Origin: Zanthoxylum bungeanum
Taxonomy: Eukaryota > Streptophyta > Magnoliopsida > Sapindales > Rutaceae
Assembly (NCBI GenBank): GCA_019454045.1
Contig: SKCR01025341.1
Span: 186,001-250,000, forward strand
Reading direction: 5' to 3'
DNA length: 64,000 bases
The notes under the pieces are model-generated. The model was not told where the DNA came from. It was given only the letters and a program-made list of their open reading frames with translations, and did not search any database. Position 1 is the stretch's first letter; every line of letters starts with the position of its first letter. The position numbers and the translations under genes are program-made. Shown one piece after another: positions 23,469-37,120 of the stretch.

Positions 23469-25800
23469 TAAGCATGATTTAATTTCTAGGGTTTATAGAC
23501 TTTATTTAGAGATTTTTGCTTGGAGCTTGTAAATGCCTAAATTGGTTGTTTGGACTTGGTTGGATGATGATGACTTGGAGTTATGCATCTTTGATTTTGT
23601 GAAAAATTGATAGGATTAATTTTCCCCAAAATATACCCTTGGCCGAATGTATGCCATAGGTGATTCATGGTGATTTTTGAAAATTTAACAATTGGATATG
23701 TTAATTACATGAAATGAATATTAATTGTTGGTTTAATTGGATTGAAATCGGAATTGAATATTATTTCATGATGATTTCCGTGAATGAAGCATGTTGGAAT
23801 GGATTGATTTTGCCCCGATTTTGTGTTGGACATGAATTTGGGAATTAGACATGATTAATTGAATTAATTAGTGTTTTGGAAGCATTAGATTAATTAATTA
23901 ATTATGGTAATTACACTTGAATTGAATTAATTTGTAATTTGGAATAATAAGTTAATTTAATTTATTGTATTTGGGCTTAATGGGCTTGGTTGGGCCAAGT
24001 TTGGTTTAGGATAATTGGTTGGATCCAATTGGGCCTAAAACCATTTCCATAAAGTCCAAATATGATAATTGGGCCTTTAAAAATTTAATTGGGCCTAATG
24101 GGCCTAAATTGATTTTTGGCATAGGGTGATTCCTAATTGGGCCTTGGCATCTTGGGTTTGACCCATAATTGCCAAAGCCCATGCCTAAAGAATTAATTAA
24201 AAGCCCATTGGACTTTAATTGAATATTATTAGATACTAATTGGGCCTTTGAGACCAATATAGATTGGATTTGGAATCCAAGTCTAAAAGGCACTATTAAA
24301 AGTGTAATTATTTAATTTGGAATTAAATATGAATTAGTATTAAATATAATTTAAATTGGATTTAAAATTGTAGTTCGATATAATTCAAGAATACGTACTT
24401 TGAGTATTTATTCTTAAACGAGTTTGACTCGCGCAAATCAAATCGTTGTTTGAACATTGGATGGTCATTAATTCAAAGATTAATTAATTGGATTAGATTG
24501 ATTGAATAACATGCTTTGTGTGAATACTTGGATGTATGTATGAATAATGTATATGGATGGATATTAGATGGTTGAGGGCAATTTTGGAAATTATTGTAAT
24601 AAATTTAGAATTTATTAAATTGGACCTGCGTGTCCAGCCTATTACCTCTTTTCTCATTGTATTTATATTCTTACCAATTCCCCTCAATGTAAATGAGGTT
24701 TCTTTAGAAGTATTATGTAATTGGGTAGAAGTAAGAATAGTGCTAGCGGAAGAGAAGAAAAAGAGAGATTTGTTCTAGGAACAAAATGTATCATATATCC
24801 ATCCGCATATCATTATTATTTATTTCGCGCTTTATTATGCTTTTAGAATGCATGCTTAAGGGTGTATGATGAGACCTAATTAAAGATAATAAATTGCTTG
24901 CCAAATCGCGACAAAACCCCTCATTTTATATTAAGCGTTTTTCCTTCCATTGAGTGATTCTCTCTCAAGATCGAAGATTGGCATTGGTTTGTTGGCCAAA
25001 GTCAAGACCTTTGTCCATCGCGGATGTGTTTGAATCACGATAGCTTTGTTCCATATCGTACGTCTTGGGCAAGTTGTGATTTTTTGGCCAAAGTCAAGGT
25101 CATTTCTTGTTCATCGACCTCGATTATGAAGCTTTCCCATTGTCAATGGGTCGCGATTAACTAGAATCATTAAGCTTGTTGAGCCAAAGCCAATGCTTAG
25201 TTGATTTAGAGGAAAAAAAGTTAGGAAATATATTGGATATATTGGCATATATTGGATATATATTTCAGACTTGGAGGTCCACCTACTGGATCTAGGAATT
25301 GGATGAGATCCAATTGATCTTAGAGATCTACCTAGTTAAGTTTCATACAACTTGTTGGCCAAAGTCAAGGTTGTGTGTTATTTAACGGCATCCTAGCCCA
25401 CTAGAAAACTAGGTTTCTCGAGTACTCCACAGAGGGTTAGAGGCTCGCCGAAAAATAGTGGAGGCAAGTATTAAATTTGCAATTTCGTTTAGATACTTGC
25501 CAATACACGCTCATTTCATTTTTCGTCATTAATTATTTATAAATATATTAGTTGGACTAATATTTAATTGTTATTTTAATTTTAACAGTTGGACTGTATT
25601 CAAACTACTTCATTTATAGTTGGTTATATAATTGGATTATAGTAATCAATACATTTGAATGTAACCGATCAATTATAGTTGATTATATAGTTAGAATATA
25701 GTAATCATTATATTTGATTGTACCTGAAATCGTTGATTGGATAGTTGGACTATAGCAATCAAGATGACTGAAAGATTAGCGTCAAAAGACATAATCCTGG
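23469..25800 (+). other. CopB leader, about 2.3 kb, non-coding
   Basis: No recognisable gene. 23940-24200 is rich in ttgggcctaa-type words. A motif ttggccaaagtcaag(g) recurs at 24991-25006, 25084-25099, 25178-25196 (diverged) and 25351-25370. 25640-25760 repeats gttgattatatagttggac-type units. The length between PBS and gag is large for a copia element. Confidence 0.7.
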
Positions 25801-26200
25801 GGAAAATATCTTTAAACGGCTTTAATTTTCAGATTGGGAATAGAACCTCACGATGGTCTTGGGAGCTGAGAAGTTATTCTATTTGATAGAGAAACCTCTT
25901 GAGCATGAGCCCGGAGTTGAGCGTATAGTAGAGCATGAGCTTAGGAAGACTCATTGTGATGATAACTTTAGTGCTCAATCCGTTATGCACAGCCAGAGCT
26001 TTTTAAAAGGACATATCCAAAGTTGTCTGCCTAAACTGTGGCAAACGGGCTCACTAGAAGTGTGACTGCCGTATGGACAAGGCAGACATGAAGGAAATAA
26101 AGATGAGACTAGGCTCCGGCTTCATGGATGTTTTTTATAAACATGTCCACTACCAGTTTTAAAATTGGATTTTAATAATGGATGTGAAAAATACATAAAT
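25801..26200 (+). pseudogene. CopB gag remnant with zinc knuckle
   Basis: A short gag N-terminal piece (LGAEKLFYLIEKPLE, about 25858-25905) is followed, after a large deletion, by a CCHC-like knuckle in another frame (VCLNCGKRAH, then KCDC) near 26027-26075 and KADMKEIKMRLG. Most of the capsid domain is gone, and an in-frame stop sits in the knuckle. Confidence 0.75.
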
Positions 26201-26540
26201 ATGTACTGATGTGCAGAATCTGCTGATTAGCAGGAGACTGACTTCAGATGAGATCGAACTACAAGTCGGAAACAGGACGAGAGTCGTTGTTTTGGCCGTA
26301 GGAACCTACGTTTTAGAACTGTCTTTTCGGCATGTACTTAAATTAGGAGACTGTTATAATGTATCTAGTTTGACTAGGAACATTATCTCTGTATCTAGTT
26401 TAACCCGTTGCGGGTATACCTTTATATTCCGAAACACCAGGTGTTTTTTTGTTTATAAAGATGATATCGAGATATCTACATTAGATGTAAATAATGGTCT
26501 TTATATTTTGAATATAAATGAATCTTAAACATATAACATG
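26201..26540 (+). pseudogene. CopB protease-distal segment
   Basis: An open stretch of 105 residues with SDEIELQVGNRTRVVVLAVG, CYNVSSLTRNIISVSSL, CGYTFIF and NNGLYILNI, the copia sequence that follows the protease active site. The DTG active site itself is not present upstream, where the frame is broken. Confidence 0.85.
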
Positions 26541-27430
26541 ACAAACAAATAGCTCAAATTGAATAATTCTAATGAGACTTATTTGTGGCATTGTTGTCTG
26601 GGACACATTAACAAGACTCGTATATCCACACTTTCGAAGAGTGGATACTATGACATAGTTGATTCTAATTTAAATGATGTCTACGAATCTAGTTTATTAG
26701 GAAAAGTGCCTAAAACACCTTTTACTTGGTAAAAGTGCAAGTGCCACCGATCTGTTAGTCCTCGTTCATAGTGACGTAAGTGGGCCCATGTCTAGCTAGG
26801 CTAGAGGTGGATATGAATACTTCGTAACCTTTACGGATGTGGCATCACATTATGGTTATGTGTATCTTATGAAACACAAGTCAGAAACTTTTGAGTAATT
26901 CAAAGAGTTTCGACACGAAGTAAGAAAACATACCAGTAAAAGTATTAGAACATTGCGGTTAGACCATGATGGACAATACTTAAACATATGAGTCGCTCTG
27001 AGCTACCAATTTCCTTCTAGGGATACACATTAAACAGTGCAATACTTATTTTGAATAAGGTTCCATAAAAACTGTTAGACAGACTTCATATTAGATATAA
27101 ACAGGAAAGAAACCGGGTTTCTCATTCCTGAAAATTTGGGATTGCTGGGCATACGCTAAATGTTTGGATGGTACCAAACTAGAACTCAAATCGGATAAAT
27201 GTCTATTTGTAGGTTGTCCTAAGGAAACCAAAGTATAGTACTTATACAACTCACAAGAGAATAATGTAATTGTTGCTCTCCATTCGGTTTTCCTAAGAGG
27301 AATTCCTATATGCAGTGGTAAGTGGGAGGAAAGTAAAACTCGAAGAAAATTGGAGTAATACTGTTCCAGGCACCAAGTCCTCACGGAACACCAACAGTTC
27401 ATCAGGGATGAAACTGTACCATAATCTTCG
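26541..27430 (+). pseudogene. CopB integrase remnant
   Basis: Broken frames give the GAG-pre-integrase region (LWHCCLGHINKTRISTLSKSG, near 26585-26640), then the integrase core start GYEYFVTFTDVASHYGYVYL (26808-26870). RLDHDGQYL with the second catalytic Asp lies near 26960-26985. The core is then cut by a deletion, followed by the linker KSDKCLFVGCPKETK (27190-27235). Stops interrupt each piece. Confidence 0.85.
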
Positions 27431-28260
27431 AATACACAAGAACGACGTAAGTCAGAGAGAGTCAGAAAACAACCTAGGAGGTATGGGTTTCTGATCTCAC
27501 CTCATGTAGATACAAGGTATCAACTCCTTTTATGACAAAGTGCCATAAAGTCTGAAATGGATTCCATGAATATCAACCAAGTTTGGATACTGGTTGATGT
27601 ACCAGAAGGTATTGTGCCTATTAGTACTATATAAATCTTCAAAGAAGACATACATGGATGACAACAAACAAATTTACACAGCTAGGCTTGTACAGAAAAG
27701 GGTATCGTCAACAACATAATATCAACTACGATGAAAATTTTTCACCTGTTGCCATGATTAGATCCATTCTGATAATGCTTGCTATAACTGCATATTTCAT
27801 TTATGAAATATGACAGATGGGCGTCAAAATCGCTTTCCGTAACGGAAACCTTTTGGAGGATGTTTACAACAACCTGACGGTTTTGTCATACCAAAACATG
27901 CAAACAATGTTTGCAAGTTAAATCGATCCATTCATGGATTGACGCAAGCATTGCGTTCTTGGAACCAACGTTTTGATGAGATCATAATAATATATGGTTT
28001 CATACAAAACAAAGATGATTCTTGTGTATATAAGAAGGTTAGTGGGAGCACACTATCAATGATTGTCCTATATGATGATGGTGTATTGCTTCTTAGAAAA
28101 AAAATTACCATAATATAATCGGTGAAAGCTTGGTTTTCATTAAAATTCTCCATAGAATACCTGGGAGAAGCAGGCTTTATTCTAGGAATAAAGATCTACT
28201 GGGATAGATCTAGAAAGATGCTGACACCCTCCCAGAGTTCGTATATTTTGACATGTACGT
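27431..28260 (+). pseudogene. CopB reverse transcriptase remnant
   Basis: Pieces in several frames: EMDSMNINQVW with VPEGIVPI (27550-27630), NYDENFSPVAMIRSILIML (27728-27785), the QMGVKIAFRNGNLLEDVY stretch (27810-27870), and LYDDGVLLL near 28068-28095. There the catalytic YVDD has lost its valine codon. Many stops and small deletions are present. Confidence 0.85.
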
Positions 28261-28866
28261 GACCTGATGTCTCATATGCTTTGAGCACATGTAGACACAA
28301 TCAGCCCAATCCAGGTGATGGTCACTGGATTGATGTAAAGAACATCCTTAAGTATCTTAGACGAACTAATGATGCTTTCTTAAGTTATGGAGATGGAGAA
28401 CTTGAGGTGACTGGGTTCACTGCTGTAAGTTTCCAAACCGATAAAAATGACTGTAAGTCACATTAAGGGTACTTATATGGTTTGAATAACGGAATAGTGA
28501 GCTAGAAATCTTCCAAGCAAGATACTGTTGCCGAATAAACAGCAAGAGCGGAACATTACTACAGCTGATGCAGCAATAGAAGCATTTTGGATCAAAATAA
28601 TCCTAATTGGATTAGGAGTAGTTCTGTTAGCAACTGAGCTAGGCTACAACGCAGGCTAAAGAACTGCGGTCTCATCAATGATCCAAGTATGAACTTCAAC
28701 TAATTCATCTGATTCATTCGATCATACATCGTGGTGATGTGATGATCAAATAAATCGCATCAGATGATAACCTTGCAAATCTGCTGATGAAAGCTGTTTC
28801 TCAGCTGAAGTTTGAGCGACCCGTACATAGTTCAGGTGTAGGACACTTGAGTGATTGGCTACAGGC
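28261..28866 (+). pseudogene. CopB RNase H remnant
   Basis: HWIDVKNILKYLRRTNDAFL and GELEVTGFTAVSFQTDKND (28320-28460) mark the copia RNase H start. LYGLNNGIVS and SSKQDTVAE follow after a stop. The tail ends KAVSQLKFERPV and VGHLSDWLQAKLE just before the PPT and 3' LTR, as expected for the pol C-terminus. There are several stops. Confidence 0.85.
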
Positions 28867-28878
28867 CAAGTTGGAGAT

Positions 28879-31109
28879 TGCTGGACAATTATGACCCATA
28901 ACATCACTATTTGTACAGAACATGATGTTGTTGTACAAATTAACTATGTGACAAATGAAATTGCTCTTTTATCATTTGTAATTGGATTACTCGGATATAT
29001 AAATGATAAAAGTCCTTATGATTAGTTCCGGATTAATAAGATATGAGACAATATTAATCCATAAAGGTTTAATCATTAAATATCCCTAGTCGTAGTATTA
29101 TCGAGACTGGACATCGATAATGCGGAATGGGCTAGTATTATACTTGTGCGTGTTATGGAAGCGTAACATCATAATTCTCATATATTTGGGTATTGGATAC
29201 TCATGCAAGTGTAATAGGAGGTTCTGTTTACCGATGGTACGGAAACAGTTTCGCTCTGGATAGACCCCTCGAAATCTCATTGGTAGTATGACTATGTGTC
29301 TATGGGAATCCGAATCAGGGTAGGTGTATTTGGTCTTAACCTGAGATTTGCATCGCTAATACTTGCGACAATCAGTATACTTTGGTTTTGGTCGTCCAGG
29401 GCTTTAACAGGTTCTGTGTATGCCTCTTCTGGGTATACTGAGAATCGTAGTGTATTGGGTGTGATGTCAAGGAGGAAATATTACTTCAGTCATATGGAGA
29501 TGATGATCACGCATGGATACAGAACTGGTACTTAAGTGCTATAGCCTTAGGGGAAGTATGACTAGGTCATGACTTTCCGATCATAAAGAGACTAGTTGCT
29601 AGTGATCCGATATATGCTTCGTATGGGGCAGACACAACTCCAGCCCCAGGCCTAGCATGTGACACCCGATACTGGATCGTAATATGCAATACTACGTATA
29701 CTACGCCTGACAAAGATATTGTACTCCGTAGAAGAATATTTCTGGAGAATTGGGTAGGCACGGTGCTTTGCTAGAAGCCAACCATATCTTGTAAATTGGT
29801 AAGTACGTGGTACTGGGTACGCACGTGTTCGGATAGTTCGATGACAGTATTTACTGCCAACATATCCAGGGATCTCTTGGTCGCATCCCAAAGATTCACC
29901 GATGATGTTTGACTTGAACAAACAAAATTAATCTGGGATTAATTATCAAGAGAGAAAGTTAATCTGATATTAATTACGGCAAAAATTAATCTGGGATTTA
30001 TTATCAGAGAAAGAATTAATCTGGGATTAATTGCGTCGAGAATTTATCTGGGATTAAATTCGTCGAGAGGAGAGAACGCGATTAATTTGGAATTAATCGG
30101 CAAAGTAAATTTAATGGTGAAATTGGATTTTACTATTTAATTTATTTAATTGAGCAAAAATAATATATTAGACATATTAAATGAAATCAGATTTCAACGG
30201 GGAATTAAATTGGATTTTAATTTCAGCGAACGAATTAATTTGGAATTAATTCGCGAGCGACTTCCGTAATAATTTTATTAGGTATTATTATTTAATTAAA
30301 TTGGATTTAATTATGCCGCGACAGAAAATTCGTTTAATCGGATTAAATGAACCCAACCCCAAAATGTGTTGTATAAGTAATTTGAATTTAGAATTTAAAA
30401 GTGGTGGGATCCACTCACTTATATCAACTAGTCAATTTTTGATGGAAGTTGTTGGGATATTGAATTGGATTTTACTAACCCATCAAACCTACCAACAAAA
30501 ATTAATAATTAATGAATTTTTGAAAATCATTTTTATTATTCTCTCTCTCAGTTTGAATGCATGGCCATTAATCATTATATTTTGTTTGTGTTTTTTTGTC
30601 TAAAAAGGCCACTGCCTCTGTTTTGAAAAGAGATTGGCCGAAAGCCATTTTTGGCTTTTTGCTTTGGAAGTAAATGGTCAAATAAAGAAAAAGAAAAATG
30701 GCTCTCTGTTTTGAACATTGGCAAAATAAAAAGGAGAATGGCTTCTGATCAGCTTGGCCGAAAGGAACAAAGAGAATGGCCTCTGATTGTTTTGAAGAAT
30801 CGCCCGAATGGCCATTGCAAACTGCTTTGGCCGAACGGCCTTGTTCCAAAAGTAGCCGTTTACTCCTCTATCTCCATTGTGCAAATTTTCTTCTCCTTGG
30901 GAGATCAAATTTGTTCAATTTGTTCTTGCTAGCACATGTGGGAGTCAAATGATGGTGATAGGGATACTCACCCATGAGCTTGGAAGCTTCAACATCCATG
31001 AAAGTTTTGAACTCAAGCCGATCAATGTAAGTCCTCCGCAACTTATTTTTGATTTTATTAACACACGAATCACGCTTAGAGATCCCGTGGCATGTCTAGG
31101 ATACTTACA
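28879..31109 (+). repeat. CopB 3' LTR
   Basis: 2,231 bp matching 21230-23449 and ending ggatacttaca before TSD tcgcc. It starts TGCTGGACAATT and is preceded by the purine-rich ccaagttggaga (28867-28878). Confidence 0.92.
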
Positions 31110-32451
31110 TCGCCGTCACCAAAAGCATGCCACTCATATCCCTGAAACTGGTGGTCATGGGGCGTTACGTATCGCCGTCTCCCAAGCCACTGAACTAGAG
31201 CCGATAGTGCTGATCCATGCTACTATCTGACCCTGAAACTAGGGTCTATGGGCGTTACGTATCACCGTCCCCTAGCCCTGAGCTAGGATCTGGGGGCGTT
31301 ATGTATCACAGTCCCACCAGTCCTCTACATGTGCACATGTTCTCTGTCCGTCAATTCCAAACTATATCAAGTTACATACTGAGGTGGGTTTTTCCCCCAT
31401 GCCTTGAAAACATAAAACTCATGTTTTAAGTCTCAAAACTGTATAAAACACTGCATTTAACAAGAAATGAAATCCAATATGGCTAACGCCATATGTGCGG
31501 GAAAAATAAGTTTCAATTCCTAAAGAATAAATAAGTAATTCAATAAGATAAATCAGTTTGAAACGAGGAGTGTCCACTCACTGTTAGGAATCTGGCCGGT
31601 GCTGTATCGCTTCATCGAATAATAATGTGATTCCTGCAATGGTCTATAAATAGTAACTTGGTTAGATTAAAAACCATGCGATGATTTTCCGAACTAGGCT
31701 AAACTTTCTCAATTCACGTCCGTGATATCGTTACTTAGTATATCATGCTTGGAATAAGATGAAATGTATGCATGTGAACTGATACGAGACCCTAAGGGTG
31801 GTCTCCAACATGCTAAGGTGGATTTGGGATGGTTTGAACTATTTTGGGAATAAATTGTGCCACGCGTCACGACGCAACTCCTTGCGTGTCGCGACGCGCG
31901 GCGACCAGAAGTGTGCACCCACTTTTCTCTTACGCGTCGAGACGCACAACCCTTCTACGTCGTGTCACGTATCAGTTTTCCAGGCTACTATTCTTCTTCT
32001 TCAAATCTAACTCACTCAAATGCCATTCCTAACATTTCCATTCTAAAAACCATAACACAAAACATCATCATACATCAACTTCACACATTTAATTCAAGTT
32101 AACATCCTCAATATTTCATCCTAAATGTTGATCTGTAATTTTATCCCATTTTTAGTTTGAATTTGGAAAAACGTTCAACGTAAAAGTTGTAGGTCTCGAT
32201 CTCATCTTTCTGAAAATATAAAATTCATAGAAATTAGAATTCGTATGAGAAAGTTACGTCCCAAATACCATGGGATATCCGGAGTGGAACATCACAGAAT
32301 CCCGCATCGAAGTTTCAAAGAATTTACTGTTTATCCATAAAGTCGTTCTATGAATGTATATACGCTCGAAAATTTTTTTATATTACATAACACTCGTCCC
32401 GTGATGTAACAGTACTACAGTCAACAATAGTAGAGACCACCGGTCGTTACA
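31110..32451 (-). repeat. LARD2 3' LTR, right part
   Basis: Resumes after CopB with the duplicated tcgcc. It carries the remaining hairpins (31135-31320), the palindrome acatgtgcacatgt near 31330, and the CpG-rich GTCGCGAC segment (31860-31970). It ends caccggtcgttaca. Compared with 43194-45659, about 430 bp are missing near 32125, where the text jumps from the counterpart of 44905 to that of about 45335. Confidence 0.88.
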
Positions 32452-32474
32452 AATTCCCCCTTAAATAGGATTCG
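32452..32474 (-). promoter_or_regulatory. LARD2 polypurine tract and Ty3 signature
   Basis: The minus strand reads TTTAAGGGGGAATT directly before the LTR start TGTAACGACC. The inverted repeat ggattcg/cgaatcc (32469-32486) precedes it. This supports a Ty3/gypsy origin and minus orientation. Confidence 0.85.
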
Positions 32475-34696
32475 TCCTCGAATCCTCTTTAAACTTGGGA
32501 TTTTATCTTAGATCACATGATATATGGGATCCTTATAACTCACAGACTTAGACTGACTACACACCCATCTCCTTTTATCCACTATATTATTTCACTCCTC
32601 AATGATTTCCGAGTGCTACTAATATGACATAGGATAATGTGACGATCACACTGAAGCTAGAATATCATGACTTGGAAGTTATAATTAGAACTGTACACTA
32701 ACTTGTTAATGTGAACTTCTTACTTTGGTGCAACTATTTTGTATCATTGAGGCTTCTAAATGACTTAAACAATGAAGGTCCTTGCCCGGCTGATCATTTA
32801 CTTTTTGACTAGTAAACATATGAGGCCCCTCATCATTCTTAATATCTAACTTATGCCTCAAACCTTTTGCCATTCTAGGGTAAGCTGCTTCAGAATTCCT
32901 GGCTACAGTGAACATCCTTTAAGTTATGTATTGTGAGGTACAACCTCGTTCTTGTTTTATAAGATCTTTACCGAGTATTCTTAATCACCTTATTTCTGGA
33001 CCTGTGCTCAACATTCATTTGACTTGCTCAGGTTCTTAATAGCTGGTACCTTTGACTCTTACTAAAATACTGATGTCTCCATACTGTACTCAGTACTCCT
33101 TTTGCTCCACTTGTCCAACTTGATCTTAATATTCTTTCTCATCACTTAGGTACTTAATTCTCTATATTCTCCTTGCCAAACTTCATCTGCTTATAATGTT
33201 GTCTAGGGTTTCTTAGATTAGTATTATTGTCTACCAATGATGCTTGTACTAAAAATGTTGCTTCTGGGTGGTTTCCTAGTGGTCCCCCCTCAATTGGCTA
33301 AAACTTCAAGCTTAAGGGCATGCATCTTGATACTTAAACCGTATTCCCTGCTATTAACATCGACGCTGGTAACTTGATCCTGATTAGAGCTCATATTCTT
33401 CTGTACTTTGCTTCCATTGTTACCAAAAATCTGGTTACGGTATTCCACCCTAACTTATTTTCCATATCCTAGTGCCGCAAAGGATCATTACTCAAACACA
33501 TGTCATTTTACTGAACTTTGAGGATTCATCTACTATACTAATTGCAACATTGTAGTAATTTACCTCCTCGATTCCGTACTATGCTATAAATCTACTAAAC
33601 CACCCTCTATCCGTGGTCTAAACTGATACTAAGAAACCTTGTTGTTTCATTCTCCTATTTTTGCTTCCAAACCTTGTGCCTGCTGACCTTTTCATTTACT
33701 CTCATGCTCTGTTCTATAACTGAAACTTCTACGATCTATATCTCTGTCTCCTTATCCGAAAGATGTCATCTCTTACATATCTCTAGTCATGTTTAACGCT
33801 GTTCTTTCTCTCTTTATTGTTTCATCTAGATAACTTCTCCTCTAAATCTCTCACTTGGAACTATTCACTCTTCTATTTTGTTCTTTTATTATATCTAAAG
33901 GTTTCATGTTTCAATCCCTTCCACTACATATTCTATTGTTTCTGGAAATATCTTGAGACAAACATCGAAGTTTATCATTGTTGTCGTAATTTATCGAGGG
34001 TTGGGAGGGTGAGAACTTATCTTGAGGTTTTTCTGTTATGGTGATTCAGTGACACATACTATTTGCCTAGGACTCTCGTGTATACCTGTCTGGTGTCTTT
34101 TCCTACACAAAGGTACTACTGCTAAAACTTGTTTGGCTTGTCTTCTCCAACCTCACTCCTGATCATTTTCAATAATCAATCACTCCACATCCCCTACAAA
34201 ATCCTTCTAGAGCCATGCTCCCTAACAACTTTCTTGTACTGTCTCTTTACTCCATCCTGTTAATTTTTATTGCTTAACTCTCTGCGATCGCTATATTCTT
34301 TCTCTAAATACTACTATACTCTCTTTACTATCTTTCCTAGGAGACTTGCTCTGCTACAAAGGTTCATTTCTTGTCTTAGTTCCTTAAACTCCTTACTTCT
34401 TTACTCTCTTGAAGACTCTATCTACTTCGAATACTTAGGAAATTTCCTACTAAATCTTTGATCCATGTGTTGCTCTTTACCTAATCCTTCTTCTCAATAC
34501 CATGAGACTCTTTATAAGTTGTTCACGATATTCCTAAGAGTCGTTCTCGCTGATCTCTTTGTACTTCTAAAATCTTTACTTCTTTAAGGGTTCCTTAATT
34601 CTATGGTGGCTTCCAAGCTTAACTCAACTTATTGTAGCCTTAAACTATTCTATTTTATGCTTCTCCTCTACCATACTGGTCATTCTCTTTAATGGG
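32475..34696 (-). mobile_element. LARD2 internal domain, part 1
   Basis: Pyrimidine-rich plus strand with no domain recognised in any frame; similar to parts of 1-2415. It is interrupted by TatD after atggg (34692-34696). ORFs of 60-75 residues here lack similarity to anything I know. Confidence 0.7.
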
Positions 34697-36591
34697 TGTA
34701 GACAACAGAAATCGACGACGCTGTTCTAGGCTTGCGGCCTAGTTGAGAGTATGAAATAACATGGAGTCGCCACCCTGTGTGAACCGGGACAAAGATTTAA
34801 GGCCGCACTCACCCCTCGCAAGGGAAGACCTCAAACCGTTGGGTTCGGAATGGTCCCTTACTTATGTCACTTGTAATGATATGATTTGTGCAATAAGTTA
34901 ACCGAATCTATGTAACATATATGCTCAATGATGACTTAGGTCTAGTTTGTATTCATCAAAATAACTCTTAATCTAAGTTTGCATGCTTGAAAGTAAGTCT
35001 TTAAACGGCAAACGCACAATAGCATACAATGAGCACATTGAACCATTTAACCAAAATAAACAAATAACTATTTAAACATAAACATAAACTAATCAAAATA
35101 TCATGCATAAAATAACGTAATCATGCTTTGAAAATAAATAAATAATCTACGAACTATAGCATGCTCAAATACAAGTTTGGATGAGACGAAATACGTGTCT
35201 CTTAAGTGGTACGGGGCGTTGTATCCCGAGTACAAACGCACTACCGTCCATTCGGATTCGGCTACGGAATTTACGTCCGGGTTTCCATCTGATATACCAC
35301 AAAAGGGAACACATATTCCGCTCATCCAACATTCACATCATGCCTCAACAAACGACTCTCATGCGATAATATTTTAAATAAATAAAATAAACGAAAGATA
35401 ATAAATAAAAAGGTGCCCTCAGGTCTAACCTCTTTTGTCGTCTCACGAAAGCGCGTTACACGGCCGTTGGAAGGGTGGATGATCCGTAACTCTTCCGGTT
35501 CACTAACTCAACGTCTTTCCTCGCTGTTTCACTGTTGTTTTAAGGGTATTTTCTGGTCACTGTTTTGGGTTAATTTTGGGACTGTTTTGGGCAGTTTTTA
35601 GGTGCAGTTTTGGGGGCTAAATAGTGCAGTTTTTTTGACAGTATTTTCGAGTGAATTCTGGACTGGTTAGGCGTGAGTCAAGGGGGTTATTTTTCAGTGA
35701 TGTGTGGATACTTAGGGGGTTGCTATTTTTGGTGGTGATTAGGAGTTGTTTTGGTGGTTGGAGTGGGGTGAATGGCTATTGTGTTTTCGGTAATATGAGA
35801 GTGTTTGAGGGTTTGTTGTTTTCGGTAATGTGAGGGTGGGGCTGAAGAGAGTTGTTTGTTATTATGTGTATGAGCTAGGGGTTGGAAATTCCTTTCTTCT
35901 TTTTGTTTGTGATGGGCGTGAACTAGGAGTGGGATGGCTTGGAGAGGTGTGGTTTATATAGAGAAAGGCTAGGGCTTCACCTTGTCTCACAAGGAAGGGA
36001 TTTGGTGCATTAAAAGGAGGATTTGATTTGGTGTTGAGCAAGGAAAGTCAAGGATTGAGGGGGGACAAATCTTGGTTAGATTAGGAAGTCAATATCGTTA
36101 ATTTGTTATGATTGATTTTAATTAGGCATGACATCTTTTTAATTTAGTATGTGATTTGTTTAGTTATGAAGTTAATATATTTGATTTATCTTCATTAGGT
36201 ATGATTATATTTTGTGTTTTATTTAATTGGTAAATGGTTTAAATATTTTATTTAATATTTAATGTTTAATTTAATTAAATTGGGATGTGTTTTATGGGCT
36301 TTGGGGAGCTAATTGAGCTGGGGTGCGAGGTAGCAGCAAAACCAGAAACACCGACGCCGTTCGAACCCTAATTCGAACGCTACACGAACGTCCGCAATCT
36401 GCCTGATGTTCGAACGAAGTAACAAACGCAGCACTAACGAAGACAGTGAGCTTGTGAAATGGACTTGATGACGTACTTATTTCGAATTTCCCCTTCCGAC
36501 CTTTGTTTCCCGCAATATTCTTAGCTAAAAAGGTAGTGCCTCCAACTGAGACTCATCATCGGGTTTCACATGCTAAAATGAAATGCCTACA
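34697..36591 (-). repeat. TatD 3' LTR
   Basis: Starts tgtagacaacagaaat and ends aatgcctaca. Nearly identical to 39615-41512. It contains the ggagtcgccaccc block shared with the solo LTR at 5143-7855 and a ttcgaac-rich segment at 36355-36440. Confidence 0.93.
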
Positions 36592-36606
36592 ATCGCCCCA
36601 CTTTGA
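36592..36606 (-). promoter_or_regulatory. TatD polypurine tract
   Basis: The minus strand reads ATCAAAGTGGGGCGAT immediately before the LTR start TGTAGGCATT. Its position on the left proves minus orientation. Confidence 0.8.
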
Positions 36607-36760
36607 TGGGACTTGTGCAGTGTGTGACTTTGAACAATCCTATCAAAGTTATGCAATGCATTTCTATTTACCTGGCTCGCCAGCTGTCACTTGACTTACC
36701 ATGTGTTGAGTTGAGTTGATTTGGTGGTGAGGTGCTGCGACCCCTGGTTCATTCCCGAAC

Positions 36761-37120
36761 CGTGCTCCATTTTTAGAGCGCCATTTTCGGCTTCTTTTGT
36801 GTGTGTGCTCCATTTTGGAGTGCCATTTCCAGCATTTACTGTGTGTGTTCCATTTTGGAGCTCCATTTTCGGCATCTGTTGTGAGTGCTCCATTTTGGAG
36901 TGCCATCTTCGGCGTCTGTTCTGAGTGCTCCATTTTGGAGTGCCATTTCCGGCGTCTGTTGTGAGTGCTCCATTTTGGAGTGCCATTTTCGGCATCGGTT
37001 CTGAATGCTCCAATTTGGAGTGCCATTTTCGGCATCGGTTGTGAATTCTCCATTTTGGAGTGCCATTTTCGGCGTCTGCTATGTGTGCTCCATTTTGGGG
37101 CGCCATTTTCGGCATTTGTT
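36761..37120. repeat. TatD array 1: nine 40-bp units
   Basis: Units start at 36761 and repeat every 40 bp to 37081 without a length change. Each holds gtgctccattttggagtgcc followed by a variant of attttcggcgtctgttgtga. All three minus-strand frames stay open through most of the array, giving ORFs of 76-139 residues (MPKMAPQNGA type). These are best read as repeat artefacts. Confidence 0.9.

Larger units (their letters stand above)
21230..31109 (+). mobile_element. CopB: Ty1/copia retrotransposon
   Basis: 9,880 bp with 2.2-kb LTRs (21230-23449 and 28879-31109), a perfect TSD tcgcc, a PBS at 23451 and a PPT-like ccaagttggaga before 28879. The interior holds degraded gag, protease, integrase, RT and RNase H on the plus strand. 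In the first 200 bp the LTRs differ at roughly 4 percent of sites (hand count). It is nested in the LARD2 3' LTR. Confidence 0.92.

Noticed and set aside
32475..34696. Hidden gag-pol in the LARD2 interior
   Set aside because: I looked for RT (YVDD), integrase and zinc-knuckle residues on the minus strand and recognised none; a profile search could still find decayed traces.
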